From Leadbetterella sp040829825 (lineage in GTDB: Bacteria > Bacteroidota > Bacteroidia > Cytophagales > Spirosomataceae): a stretch of DNA of 64,000 bases. Made by a program: the position numbers and the translations under genes. Below the pieces are notes generated by a model. That model had not been told where the DNA came from. It searched no databases and was given only the letters and a program-made list of their open reading frames with translations. Positions 5,222-13,321 of the stretch are shown here, piece by piece. The stretch lies in NCBI RefSeq assembly GCF_040829825.1, contig NZ_JBFOLH010000007.1. The stretch is one strand, 5' to 3'. Each line of letters begins with the position of its first letter. Positions within the stretch are counted from its first letter, which is position 1.

Positions 5222-5989
5222 ATGACCTATAATTTTATCCGAATCCGAAAAGAGGGCTACGTTTTCACCCTCACCCTGGCCCGCCCCGAAAAGCGGAATG
5301 CGTTTACACCCACCATGGTGAATGAGATAGATCATGCCCTGAAGGCTGCGAATACCGATAAGGAAGTGCGTGTGGTGGTGGTAGATGCCGAAGGACCGGT
5401 TTTTTGTGCGGGAATGGACCTGAAAGCCTTTACTGACCCTTCTGCTGACCGCCTTAACCCGGCCATTCAAAACCGGGATCTTTCTTTGGGAGAAGTGATG
5501 GGGCAGCTGAACAAGCCCTCCGTAGCCCTGGTAGAAGGCAATGTGATAGCCGGGGGCTTCCTGCTGGTGGCTGAGTGCACTTACGTGCTGGCTCTGCCGA
5601 AGGCGGAGTTCTCATTGCCGGAGGTAAAGATCGGTATTTTCCCTTTCCAGGTGCTGGCCTCGCTCCTGAGGGTGATGCCGCAAAAGAAAGCCATGCAGCT
5701 CTGTATTTCGGGCGAGCCTTTTTCAGCGATCCGGGCCATGGAGTACGGGATCGTGGACGGCCTGCTGGAAGAAGGTGCTGCAGAGCGCCTGATTAGCCAG
5801 CTGGCAGAGAATGCCCCGCTGGCTGTTACACGGGGATTTGAAGCGCTGAAAGCGCTGGACGAGGTACCCGCAGCCGACCGTTTTCATTACCTGAAGCGTG
5901 CATTAGAGCGCTTGCGGGACTCGCACGACGCCCGTGAAGGGATCACTGCACTTTTTGAAAAGCGGGAACCCGGATGGAAGAATGAATAA
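5222..5989 (+). CDS. enoyl-CoA hydratase/isomerase family protein
   Basis: A crotonase-fold protein of 255 residues from the ATG at 5222; a longer start at 5201 would add seven residues not typical of the family. Oxyanion-hole blocks are GPVFCAGMDLKAF (about 60-72) and VEGNVIAGGFLLVAECTYV (about 100-118). The second catalytic-type Glu is present in FSLPEVKIGIFP. The first Glu of hydratases (GGGxELA) is replaced by Leu in AGGFLLVA, so a classical hydratase reaction is doubtful; an isomerase, hydrolase or other crotonase activity is more likely. It is the first plus-strand gene right of the array, in GC-richer DNA, with no obvious operon partner. Confidence 0.88.
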   Translation: MTYNFIRIRKEGYVFTLTLARPEKRNAFTPTMVNEIDHALKAANTDKEVRVVVVDAEGPVFCAGMDLKAFTDPSADRLNPAIQNRDLSLGEVMGQLNKPSVALVEGNVIAGGFLLVAECTYVLALPKAEFSLPEVKIGIFPFQVLASLLRVMPQKKAMQLCISGEPFSAIRAMEYGIVDGLLEEGAAERLISQLAENAPLAVTRGFEALKALDEVPAADRFHYLKRALERLRDSHDAREGITALFEKREPGWKNE

Positions 5990-6058
5990 AGCAGGGCTGA
6001 TCCACCCTTTCTTTTTTTGTATTTTTCAAAGAATTTTGGGCGGTGGGCCTTCCTATTA

Positions 6059-6089
6059 TTGTATAAAAAGTAAAGATTTCGTATTTTAG
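6059..6089 (+). promoter_or_regulatory. candidate promoter of the mrp operon
   Basis: TTG (6059-6061), 20 bases, TATTTTAG (6082-6089), close to the Bacteroidota -33/-7 pattern, 23 bases before the mrpA start. Confidence 0.35.
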
Positions 6090-6111
6090 TGGTTTCACAA
6101 GACCATACGGA

Positions 6112-8421
6112 ATGCTGTTTACTGTTACCATAGGTTTAGTTATTGCGTGCCTTCTTGTTCCCTTTGGAAAATTTTTCAGAAATAATAAAAGTATCGTACT
6201 GGCGTTGGTGCCGTTCATGCTCTTTTGTTATTTTCTTCAAAAGATTCCCGAGATCAGTTCAGGGCGGGTGCTGTTTGAAAGTACGTCATGGGTGCCGGCC
6301 TTAGGGGTAAACCTGGGCTTCAGGCTTGACGGGCTCTCGCTCCTGTTTGCTTTGCTGATCACCGGCGTAGGTACATTGATATTTATTTACGCATCTGCCT
6401 ATTTAAAAGGGCATGCGTATCTCGACCGTTTTTTCGGTTACCTGCTGCTCTTCATGTCGTCTATGCTGGGCCTGGTGCTGTCAAATAACATCATTCTTTT
6501 ATTTATTTTCTGGGAGCTGACCAGTATCAGCTCGTTTTTCCTGATCGGGTTTAACAATACCGATGATGAGTCGCGCAGGAGCGCCCTGACGGCCCTGTCG
6601 GTGACCGGTCTGGGAGGGTTATTTTTGCTGGCCGGCCTGGTATGGGCCGGAAGCCTGGCGGATTCTTACAGCCTGGGCGATATCCTGAACCACGCCGATA
6701 CTATCCGGGGGAGCGTGTATTACCCGGTTATCCTGCTGCTCTTCCTGGCCGGGGCATTTACCAAATCGGCCCAGTTTCCTTTTCATTTCTGGCTTCCGGC
6801 AGCCATGAAGGCACCTACACCGGTGTCTGCTTACCTGCATTCGGCCACTATGGTGAAAGCCGGTATTTTTCTCCTGGCCCGGTTTACGCCGGTGCTGGGC
6901 GGTACTATGCTCTGGCAGTGGACCCTCATGGGAGTGGGCGGCTTTACCATGCTGTATGCTTCCCTGCTTTCTTTATCAAAGCGTGACCTGAAAAGCCTGC
7001 TGGCCTATTCTACCATTTCGGCCCTGGGCGTACTGACCTTTTTGCTGGGTATGGGTACCGATTACGCCGTAATTGCCGCATGTATTTTTTTACTGGCGCA
7101 TGCGTTGTATAAGGCTCCTTTGTTCCTGGTTACGGGTATCATTGACCATGAAACGGGTACAAGAGACCTGACACGGCTGTCGGGCCTGGGCAGGGTACTC
7201 TGGCCGGTAGCACTGGCCGGCGGTCTGGCTGCACTCTCGGGTGCCGGGTTGCCTTTTACCCTGGGCTTTATCGGGAAAGACCTCATATATGAATCTACGC
7301 TGCATTATAAGCCCCTGTGGGCCTGGTACTTTACCGGGGTGGCTATCGTGACCAATGTGGGCCTGGTGGCGGCCGCTTTTCTTGCCGGGGTAAGGCCCTT
7401 TACGGGCAGGGAGCGGGAAGAGTACCGGCAGGTTCATTTACCCGGAGCGGGTTTCTGGGTACCGCCCCTGCTGCTGGCTGTGCTGGGGCTGGTGTCCGGG
7501 GTGTTTCCGGGATGGACAGGCGCCCACCTGGCCGAGCCGGCGGTGAAAAGCATTTTCCAGCAGTATATCCCGGTGCAGCTAAAGGTATGGCACGGCTTTA
7601 ACCTCGTATTTATCCTGAGCCTGGGCACGCTGGCAACCGGCCTGGTGGTGTATTTTATCAATACGCCGGGTTTCCGCAGATGGGAATTCATTTCGGTATT
7701 GGAACGGATCAGGCCCGGTGTGGTGTTCGGAAGAATGTATATCCGTACCAAACAGGTGGCCGCGGCCTATACCAACTTCTTTCATGACGGTTACCTCCGG
7801 TCGTACATTATCAAGATCATCCTGTTTGCCGAGGCCCTGTTGATTTATGAGGTTTACCGGGGCGGGCCTTTCCGCATTGATTTCAGCAAGCTGTCGCCGG
7901 TGCGCTTCTATGATATCGCTATTGTATTTATCCTGGTTGGGGCGCTCTATAAAACGCTGAAAACCTCGTCGCGGCTTACGGCTGTGGTGTGTATGAGTAT
8001 TGTGGGCTATGCCATCTGTCTGCTTTTTGTTATCTACAGCGCGCCTGACCTGGCCATGACCCAGTTTACGATTGATACCCTTACCGTGGTGCTTTTTGTG
8101 CTGGTGCTGTACCGCCTTCCGCCTTTCCTGAAAGTAAAGGCGCTGAAGGTGATGGTGCGTGATGCCGCCATCTCCATTCTTTTTGGCGTTCTGCTGGCCA
8201 TTATCTGCCTGCGGGTGCTGATGGAGCCTGCCCGGTACAACATTTCAGACTTTTATGCCAAGTACGCCTATACGCTGGGCAAGGGGCGGAATGTAGTGAA
8301 TGTGATCCTCGTGGATTTCAGGGGATTTGACACCATGTTTGAGATCGTGGTGCTGAGTGTGGCTGCCATAGGGGTGTACAGCCTGCTGAAGTTACGGTTA
8401 AAAGCATCTGAAAAAGAATAA
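6112..8421 (+). CDS. mrpA: Na+(K+)/H+ antiporter subunit A (Mrp/Mnh)
   Basis: Large membrane subunit of the Mrp cation/proton antiporter, related to NuoL. It has 769 residues and roughly 20 transmembrane segments. Proton-channel motifs are visible: FIFWELTSISSFFLIGF (about 125-140), FTKSAQFPFHFWLPAAMKAPTPVSAYLHSATMVKAGIF split over residues about 215-255 with the key lysines, and LLAYSTISALGVL. The C-terminal part has SAPDLAMTQFTIDTLTVVLF, the MbhD/DUF4040 segment usual in MrpA. It heads a seven-gene operon; mrpB begins five bases after its stop. The full set indicates export of Na+ or K+ at alkaline pH or high salt. Confidence 0.95.
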   Translation: MLFTVTIGLVIACLLVPFGKFFRNNKSIVLALVPFMLFCYFLQKIPEISSGRVLFESTSWVPALGVNLGFRLDGLSLLFALLITGVGTLIFIYASAYLKGHAYLDRFFGYLLLFMSSMLGLVLSNNIILLFIFWELTSISSFFLIGFNNTDDESRRSALTALSVTGLGGLFLLAGLVWAGSLADSYSLGDILNHADTIRGSVYYPVILLLFLAGAFTKSAQFPFHFWLPAAMKAPTPVSAYLHSATMVKAGIFLLARFTPVLGGTMLWQWTLMGVGGFTMLYASLLSLSKRDLKSLLAYSTISALGVLTFLLGMGTDYAVIAACIFLLAHALYKAPLFLVTGIIDHETGTRDLTRLSGLGRVLWPVALAGGLAALSGAGLPFTLGFIGKDLIYESTLHYKPLWAWYFTGVAIVTNVGLVAAAFLAGVRPFTGREREEYRQVHLPGAGFWVPPLLLAVLGLVSGVFPGWTGAHLAEPAVKSIFQQYIPVQLKVWHGFNLVFILSLGTLATGLVVYFINTPGFRRWEFISVLERIRPGVVFGRMYIRTKQVAAAYTNFFHDGYLRSYIIKIILFAEALLIYEVYRGGPFRIDFSKLSPVRFYDIAIVFILVGALYKTLKTSSRLTAVVCMSIVGYAICLLFVIYSAPDLAMTQFTIDTLTVVLFVLVLYRLPPFLKVKALKVMVRDAAISILFGVLLAIICLRVLMEPARYNISDFYAKYAYTLGKGRNVVNVILVDFRGFDTMFEIVVLSVAAIGVYSLLKLRLKASEKE

Positions 8422-8426
8422 CAGAT

Positions 8427-8840
8427 ATGAGAAGCACTATTTTACAAACGGCATCGCAGTACCTGCTACCTATCCTGCTGCTGTTCTCGTTTTTCCTGCT
8501 GATCCGGGGGCATTACTCGCCGGGAGGCGGGTTTGTGGGCGGCCTGGTGGCTTCTATTGCCTTTGTGCTGCACAGCTTTGCCAACGGGGTGGAAAATACC
8601 ATGCGGATCATCCGGTACAAGCCGTTATCGCTGATCCCGATCGGGCTGGGCATATCTACTGCAAGCATGCTGGTGCCGGTATTTTTCAGGAAACCGGTAA
8701 TGACCTCTTTGTGGGTGCCTGACCAGATCCCGGTATTTGGAAATGTGGGCACCACCCTGTTTTTTGATATAGGTGTGTATTTACTGGTGGTGGGCGTGGT
8801 GCTGACCATCCTTTTTACGATATCGTTGTTTTCGGAATAA
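8427..8840 (+). CDS. mrpB: Na+(K+)/H+ antiporter subunit B
   Basis: A 137-residue MnhB-domain protein with four transmembrane segments. The signature RGHYSPGGGFVGGLVASIAF (about residues 28-47) is characteristic. The C-terminal TTLFFDIGVYLLVVGVVLTILF closes the domain. It is separate from MrpA rather than fused to it. It is the second gene of the operon, with very short spacing to mrpA and mrpC. Confidence 0.95.
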   Translation: MRSTILQTASQYLLPILLLFSFFLLIRGHYSPGGGFVGGLVASIAFVLHSFANGVENTMRIIRYKPLSLIPIGLGISTASMLVPVFFRKPVMTSLWVPDQIPVFGNVGTTLFFDIGVYLLVVGVVLTILFTISLFSE

Positions 8841-8844
8841 GCGT

Positions 8845-9201
8845 ATGGAGCTGATATTGGTATGTCTTATCGGGATTTTGTATGCCAGCGGCATGTATAT
8901 GATACTCCGGCGGAGTATGGTCAAGCTCCTGCTGGGTATTTTGCTGCTGGGTAACGGCACCAATATCCTGATCTTTTTACTGGGAAACCTTACGGCAGGC
9001 AAGCCTCCGGTGATTCCGCCGGGCCTGAAGGTTTTCAACGATATCTATGCCGACCCTATTCCCCAGGCACTGATCCTGACGGCCATTGTGATCAGCTTCG
9101 GCTTAACGGCTTTTGCCATTGTGCTGCTGAAGCGCGTTTATGTGCTGGTAGACTCGGATGACCTGGATGACCTGAATACCCCGGAAGAAGAAGATATATG
9201 A
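8845..9201 (+). CDS. mrpC: Na+(K+)/H+ antiporter subunit C (NuoK-like)
   Basis: A 118-residue NuoK-like subunit with three transmembrane helices. Helix 1 is ELILVCLIGILYASGMYMIL, helix 2 contains LLLGNGTNILIFLLG, and helix 3 is ALILTAIVISFGLTAFAIVLL with the DPIPQALILTAIVI signature. The acidic tail (DSDDLDDLNTPEEED) is outside the membrane. It overlaps mrpD by four bases. Confidence 0.95.
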   Translation: MELILVCLIGILYASGMYMILRRSMVKLLLGILLLGNGTNILIFLLGNLTAGKPPVIPPGLKVFNDIYADPIPQALILTAIVISFGLTAFAIVLLKRVYVLVDSDDLDDLNTPEEEDI

Positions 9202-10697
9202 CAGATAACAGTATAATAGCAACCGTGATCATTCACCTGCTGGCCGCCCTGCTGCAGCTGGCTTTCTGGCGGAAAACGGTTACACAGCGGTACATCAGTG
9301 TGGTGGCGGCTTTCCTGGGGCTGATTTCGGCGGCGGCTTTGTTTTATAAGGTATATTCGGGAGGGATCCTGATCATGAATGCAGCGAACTGGCGGGCTCC
9401 TTTCGGCATTGTGTTTGTGGCTGACCTGTTCAGCAGCTCGCTGGTGCTGATCACGGCCATTGCCTCGCTGGCCGTATCTGTTTTTTCGGCAGCAGGAATT
9501 AACCGGGCGCGTATGCTGTACGGGTATTTCCCTATTTTTCATTTCCTGGTGATGGGACTGAACGGAGCGTTTCTTACCGGTGATATTTTTAACCTGTACG
9601 TATGGTTTGAGGTCATTATCATTTCTTCTTTTGTGCTGATGACCCTCGGCGGGCGGAAGGCCCAGCTGGAAGGAGCCGTGAAATACATGGCGCTGAATAT
9701 CCTGGCCTCCATGTTTTTTTTAACGGGGATCGGGGTGCTTTACGGCATCACCGGCTCACTGAACATGGCTGACCTGGCGCTGCGGATCCCGAAGGTACAG
9801 AACCAGTCGCTGACCAACCTGGCCTCGGTGTTCTTCCTGCTGGGTTTCGGGATCAAATCGGCCGTATTCCCGCTTTATTTCTGGTTGCCGTCGTCATACC
9901 ATACCCCGCCGTCGGCCGTGGCGGCTACCTTCGGCGGCTTGCTGACCAAGGTGGGGATCTATGCGCTGTTCCGGGTATTTACCCTGCTTTTTACGCCAGA
10001 CGATAACCTGAAAAACCTGCTGGTTATCCTGGCAGTCTTCACCATTGTTACGGGCATGTTCAGTGCGCTGATCAAAGACAATATCCGGCGGCTGTTCTCT
10101 TCCCTGATTGTCTGCCATATCGGTTTTATGGTGGGCGGTCTGGGCCTGTATTCAAAAGTGGCCATGATGGGGGCGGTTTTGTATCTTTTTCATGATATCC
10201 TCGTGAAGACCAACATGTTTCTCATTGCGGGGCTGATCCGCCAGCTCCGGGGGTCGATGAATATCAAGCTGCTGGGGGGCATTTACGCCCAATACCCGGG
10301 CATATCGCTGGTTATAGCCCTGGTGTTGTTTTCATTGGTGGGGATACCCCCGTTATCGGGCTTCTGGCCGAAGCTGTACCTGATTGAAGCGGGGGTAGAC
10401 AGCCGGAATTTCCTGCTGGTGACCGCCCTTATTATTGGCAGCTTTGTAACTTTGTTTGTGATTGCCCGGATGTGGTCGGAGGCATTCTGGAAGAACCCTT
10501 CGGGCGACGAGCGTATTCAGGATACCTTTGCCTCATTGCCCCGGCATAAGAAAGCTTTCCTGGTGCTTCCGGTGGTGCTACTCTGTTGCTGCAGCCTGGT
10601 CATAGGCTTTGATGCCCAGTTTTTCATAGAGGTGGTAGACCGGATAACCGATGAGATGATCAATACGGCGCCGTATATTAAGGCGGTGCTGGGATAA
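9198..10697 (+). CDS. mrpD: Na+(K+)/H+ antiporter subunit D (NuoM/N-like)
   Basis: A 499-residue NuoL/M/N-family antiporter subunit with about 14 helices. Motifs are NLYVWFEVIIISSFVLM (about 130-147, conserved Glu), FGIKSAVFPLYFWLPSSYHTPPSAVAATF split around residues 218-245 with the key Lys, and the HDILVKTNMFLIAGL segment. It works with MrpA as the second proton/cation translocating module. The start overlaps mrpC (ATGA). Length and order are standard. Confidence 0.95.
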   Translation: MTDNSIIATVIIHLLAALLQLAFWRKTVTQRYISVVAAFLGLISAAALFYKVYSGGILIMNAANWRAPFGIVFVADLFSSSLVLITAIASLAVSVFSAAGINRARMLYGYFPIFHFLVMGLNGAFLTGDIFNLYVWFEVIIISSFVLMTLGGRKAQLEGAVKYMALNILASMFFLTGIGVLYGITGSLNMADLALRIPKVQNQSLTNLASVFFLLGFGIKSAVFPLYFWLPSSYHTPPSAVAATFGGLLTKVGIYALFRVFTLLFTPDDNLKNLLVILAVFTIVTGMFSALIKDNIRRLFSSLIVCHIGFMVGGLGLYSKVAMMGAVLYLFHDILVKTNMFLIAGLIRQLRGSMNIKLLGGIYAQYPGISLVIALVLFSLVGIPPLSGFWPKLYLIEAGVDSRNFLLVTALIIGSFVTLFVIARMWSEAFWKNPSGDERIQDTFASLPRHKKAFLVLPVVLLCCCSLVIGFDAQFFIEVVDRITDEMINTAPYIKAVLG

Positions 10698-10712
10698 TAA
10701 ACACGTACAGCT

Positions 10713-11189
10713 ATGATCAAACAATTTTTAATGAACCTGCTGCTGGCCTTTATCTGGGTGGCATTGACAGGGGCTTTATATTACTCCAATTTCCTGTTTG
10801 GTTTCCTGATCGGGTTTGCTATTCTTTGGGTGATGAACAGGGCGGAAGAAGACCAGCGCTACTTTACACGGGTACCCAAGACCATCTACCTCATCTTTTA
10901 TTTTCTTTATGAGATGATCAAGGCCAATATACAGGTAGCATACGATGTAATCACTCCCAAATACTTTTTTAAGCCGGGCATTGTGAAATATCCCATGAGC
11001 GCCCGTACCGACCTGGAGATCAACCTGCTTTCCACGGCTATCTCCCTGACCCCCGGTACGCTGATCCTGGATATCAGTGAAGACAAAAAAACGCTCTATA
11101 TTCATGTTATGTACCTGAAAGATAAGCGTTCTTTTATAAAGCAAACCAAAAACGGCATTGAACGCCGGTTACTTGAAATATTAAGATGA
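10713..11189 (+). CDS. mrpE: Na+(K+)/H+ antiporter subunit E
   Basis: A 158-residue MrpE with two N-terminal transmembrane helices (about 5-40) and a cytoplasmic domain. The signature LLSTAISLTPGTLILDISEDKKTL (about 104-127, read in parts) and the IHVMYL strand are typical. It overlaps mrpF by four bases. MrpE is needed for full antiport in characterised systems. Confidence 0.93.
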   Translation: MIKQFLMNLLLAFIWVALTGALYYSNFLFGFLIGFAILWVMNRAEEDQRYFTRVPKTIYLIFYFLYEMIKANIQVAYDVITPKYFFKPGIVKYPMSARTDLEINLLSTAISLTPGTLILDISEDKKTLYIHVMYLKDKRSFIKQTKNGIERRLLEILR

Positions 11190-11452
11190 ATTTAAATAAC
11201 TACCTGGACTACGTGATTTTACCGCTCTTGTCGGTGTCCATGATGCTAACGTTTATCCGTTTTGTCAGGGGGCCGCGGGTGGTTGACCGGGTGATTGCCC
11301 TTGACCTGATCATCACCATCGGTATTGCTTTTATTACCGTATTCAGTATCCGCTCCGGTAAGGAGCTGTTTCTGGATGTAGCCATGATCCTGGCGCTGAT
11401 TGCTTTTTTGGGTACTGTGGCATTTTCCTATTACCTCGAAAAGAAAACATGA
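11186..11452 (+). CDS. mrpF: Na+(K+)/H+ antiporter subunit F
   Basis: An 88-residue, three-helix MrpF. The family signature FVRGPRVVDRVIALDLI (about 26-42) is present, followed by FLDVAMILALIAFLGTVAF. It is the sixth gene of the operon and its start overlaps mrpE. Confidence 0.94.
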   Translation: MNLNNYLDYVILPLLSVSMMLTFIRFVRGPRVVDRVIALDLIITIGIAFITVFSIRSGKELFLDVAMILALIAFLGTVAFSYYLEKKT

Positions 11453-11488
11453 AAACAGAAGTAACCACCCGGAACTAATTTTATCCTT

Positions 11489-11842
11489 ATGAAAGAGATT
11501 ATCCTGATATTGTTTTGTACCATAGGAACGCTGGCCATTCTGTTTGCCTCTATCGGTATACTGCGGATGCCTGACTTTTTCCTGCGGCTTTCGGTAACGG
11601 TAAAAGCCTCTACACTGGGGGTAGGATTTCTGCTTACCGCTGCGGCTATGGTATTTCCCGAAGTATTTGTGACCACCAAAGCCATTGCCATCGGATTTTT
11701 CCTGCTGCTGACCACCCCGGTGGCTGCCCACATGATCGGCAGAGTGTCTTATTTGTCGGGAATTGCCCTGTGGAAAGGTACCGAGCTGGATGAGCTGGAC
11801 GGTATGTACGATGAAGAGCACAACCTGAAAAGTGAGCATTAA
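11489..11842 (+). CDS. mrpG: Na+(K+)/H+ antiporter subunit G
   Basis: A 117-residue, three-helix MrpG with the signature ILRMPDFFLRLSVTVKASTLGVGF (about 24-47, read in parts) and the helix VTTKAIAIGFFLLLTTPVAAHMIGR. It closes the operon after a 36-base gap. No strong hairpin terminator is seen in the 180 bases downstream. Confidence 0.94.
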   Translation: MKEIILILFCTIGTLAILFASIGILRMPDFFLRLSVTVKASTLGVGFLLTAAAMVFPEVFVTTKAIAIGFFLLLTTPVAAHMIGRVSYLSGIALWKGTELDELDGMYDEEHNLKSEH

Positions 11843-11983
11843 CGAAAAGAAGGTGCCCGAAAAACTACGCCCTGAGACCTACCTAAAAATAAATAAAGCC
11901 GCTGTTGCATAATCATTATAATATAATTGTTTATTTTGAGCGTTACTTTTCTTTAATTCGCACGTCAGAATAATAGAGCGTTG

Positions 11984-12021
11984 GTTAAACATACCTTACA
12001 ATTCGTTAAACATACTTTAAG
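11984..12021 (+). promoter_or_regulatory. 21-bp spaced direct repeat upstream of the DUF937-OmpA gene
   Basis: GTTAAACATACCTTA (11984-11998) recurs as GTTAAACATACTTTA (12005-12019), offset 21 bases, i.e. two helical turns. It ends just before the start codon at 12025. The spacing suggests a tandem protein-binding site or operator; the binding protein is unknown. Confidence 0.35.
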
Positions 12022-12024
12022 TTA

Positions 12025-13215
12025 ATGGACATACTGCAACTTGTAAAGGGGCAGCTGACAACAGCCGCTATTTCGCGAATCAGTGATTTCCTCGAAGAGG
12101 ATACGGCGGATATTATCTCAGGCCTGTCTGCCGGTTTGCCAGCTATATTGGCTGGATTTATGAGAAAAGCTTCTACTATTCAGGGGGCAGGTGATCTGCT
12201 GACCCTGATTAACAATGACACTCACAGTAAAGAATTCGGCGGTGATCTTGCAGAATCGTTCAGAAACGGGCAGGCGGCAGGAATGATTTCTTCGGGCGGT
12301 AAAATACTCCGGTCCGTATTCGGAGATAAGTTAGGTATGCTGGAAGACCTGATAGGGAATATTTCCGGTATTAAAGCCAACTCTTCCGCCCTTTTGGGCC
12401 TGGCAACGTCCCTGCTAACGGGAGTGCTGGGTAAAAAAGTGAAGGAAGAAGGATTGGGGGTTTCGGGTTTTGCCTCGCTGCTGATGAAGCAGAAAGAAGC
12501 GGTAAAAGAAGTGCTCCCGGCCGGTATAGGCAGTATTTTAAGTGTAGATTCGCTGGGGAACTTTGCAGGAGACATGAATGCGAAATATGTTCCCGGAAAA
12601 GGAGAAGGAAAAGGTATACCGGGCGGATTGCTGCCCTGGCTGCTCCTGGCACTGCTTATTCTCGGCGGATTGTATTTCTGGAAAAGCTGCCAGAACAAAG
12701 CTTCGGAAGTAGCTACGGTAGCCGAAGATTCAACAGAGACCCTAAGCGACAGCGCGGAAGCCATGATCCTGAAAACGCTTTCAACGGGCGTGCACCTGAG
12801 CTTTCCCGAGCAGTCTATTGAAAATGAGCTTATCAGCTTTATAGAAAATAAAGAGAAGCCGGTAGATAAAGAAACCTGGTTCAACTTCCGTAAGCTAACA
12901 TTTGAGTCAGGAAGCGCCGTAATTGATTCTTCCTCGGAAAAAGAAGTGGATAATATTGCCGAGATTCTGAAGGCATATCCCCAGGTAAGCATCAAAGTGG
13001 GCGGCTATACCGATAACACCGGTTCAAACGAAGTAAATACCCGCCTGTCAGCAGAACGTGCCGCTAACGTGGTGGCCGAGCTGATCCAAAGAGGCATTTC
13101 ATCTGACCGGCTGGAATCAGAAGGGTACGGACCGCTGCACCCGGTAGCCGATAACGCTACCGAAGAAGGCCGGAACCAGAACCGCAGGATCGCAGTGCGT
13201 GTAACAGCAAAATAA
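12025..13215 (+). CDS. DUF937 and OmpA-domain envelope protein
   Basis: A 396-residue protein. Residues 1-180 match DUF937 (repeated ISGLSAGLPAILAGF-like and GNISGIKANSSALLGLATSLLTG helices). A single transmembrane segment follows (GLLPWLLLALLILGGLYFW, about 201-219). The C-terminal OmpA-like peptidoglycan-binding domain is at about 288-396, with LTFESGSAVIDSSSEKEV, IKVGGYTDNTGSNEVNTRLS, ERAANVV and the final EEGRNQNRRIAVRV. It probably tethers the inner membrane or a cytosolic assembly to peptidoglycan. It stands alone between mrpG and a strong terminator. Confidence 0.85.
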   Translation: MDILQLVKGQLTTAAISRISDFLEEDTADIISGLSAGLPAILAGFMRKASTIQGAGDLLTLINNDTHSKEFGGDLAESFRNGQAAGMISSGGKILRSVFGDKLGMLEDLIGNISGIKANSSALLGLATSLLTGVLGKKVKEEGLGVSGFASLLMKQKEAVKEVLPAGIGSILSVDSLGNFAGDMNAKYVPGKGEGKGIPGGLLPWLLLALLILGGLYFWKSCQNKASEVATVAEDSTETLSDSAEAMILKTLSTGVHLSFPEQSIENELISFIENKEKPVDKETWFNFRKLTFESGSAVIDSSSEKEVDNIAEILKAYPQVSIKVGGYTDNTGSNEVNTRLSAERAANVVAELIQRGISSDRLESEGYGPLHPVADNATEEGRNQNRRIAVRVTAK

Positions 13216-13232
13216 ATAATACGTCTACAGGA

Positions 13233-13270
13233 AATGCAGCCGCTTAAATCAATAAGCGGCTGCATTTTTT
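13233..13270 (+). terminator. rho-independent terminator after the DUF937-OmpA gene
   Basis: Perfect 11-bp stem GCAGCCGCTTA / TAAGCGGCTGC, six-base loop, followed by ATTTTTTG. It lies 18 bases after the stop codon. Confidence 0.9.
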
Positions 13271-13296
13271 GTTTTCGTAATTATCCCTTATTTTTG
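13268..13296 (+). promoter_or_regulatory. candidate promoter of the siderophore uptake operon
   Basis: TTTG (13268-13271), 17 bases, TATTTTTG (13289-13296), an exact TAnnTTTG -7 element. The -33 box overlaps the U-tract of the preceding terminator. The predicted transcript would start near 13303, only about 18 bases before the first start codon. Confidence 0.45.
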
Positions 13297-13302
13297 CCTG
13301 TT

Positions 13303-13321
13303 ATTTAGATTTAGTATAAAT
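13303..13321 (+). promoter_or_regulatory. candidate Fur box
   Basis: ATTTAGATTTAGTATAAAT is a partly palindromic AT-rich 19-mer resembling Fur boxes. It sits at the predicted transcription start of the iron-siderophore ABC operon and overlaps the first base of the TTG start codon, so a bound repressor would block initiation. Confidence 0.4.

Noticed and set aside
12222..12995. Antisense 257-codon frame over the DUF937-OmpA gene
   Set aside because: Low-complexity serine/proline-rich shadow of a well-supported gene.
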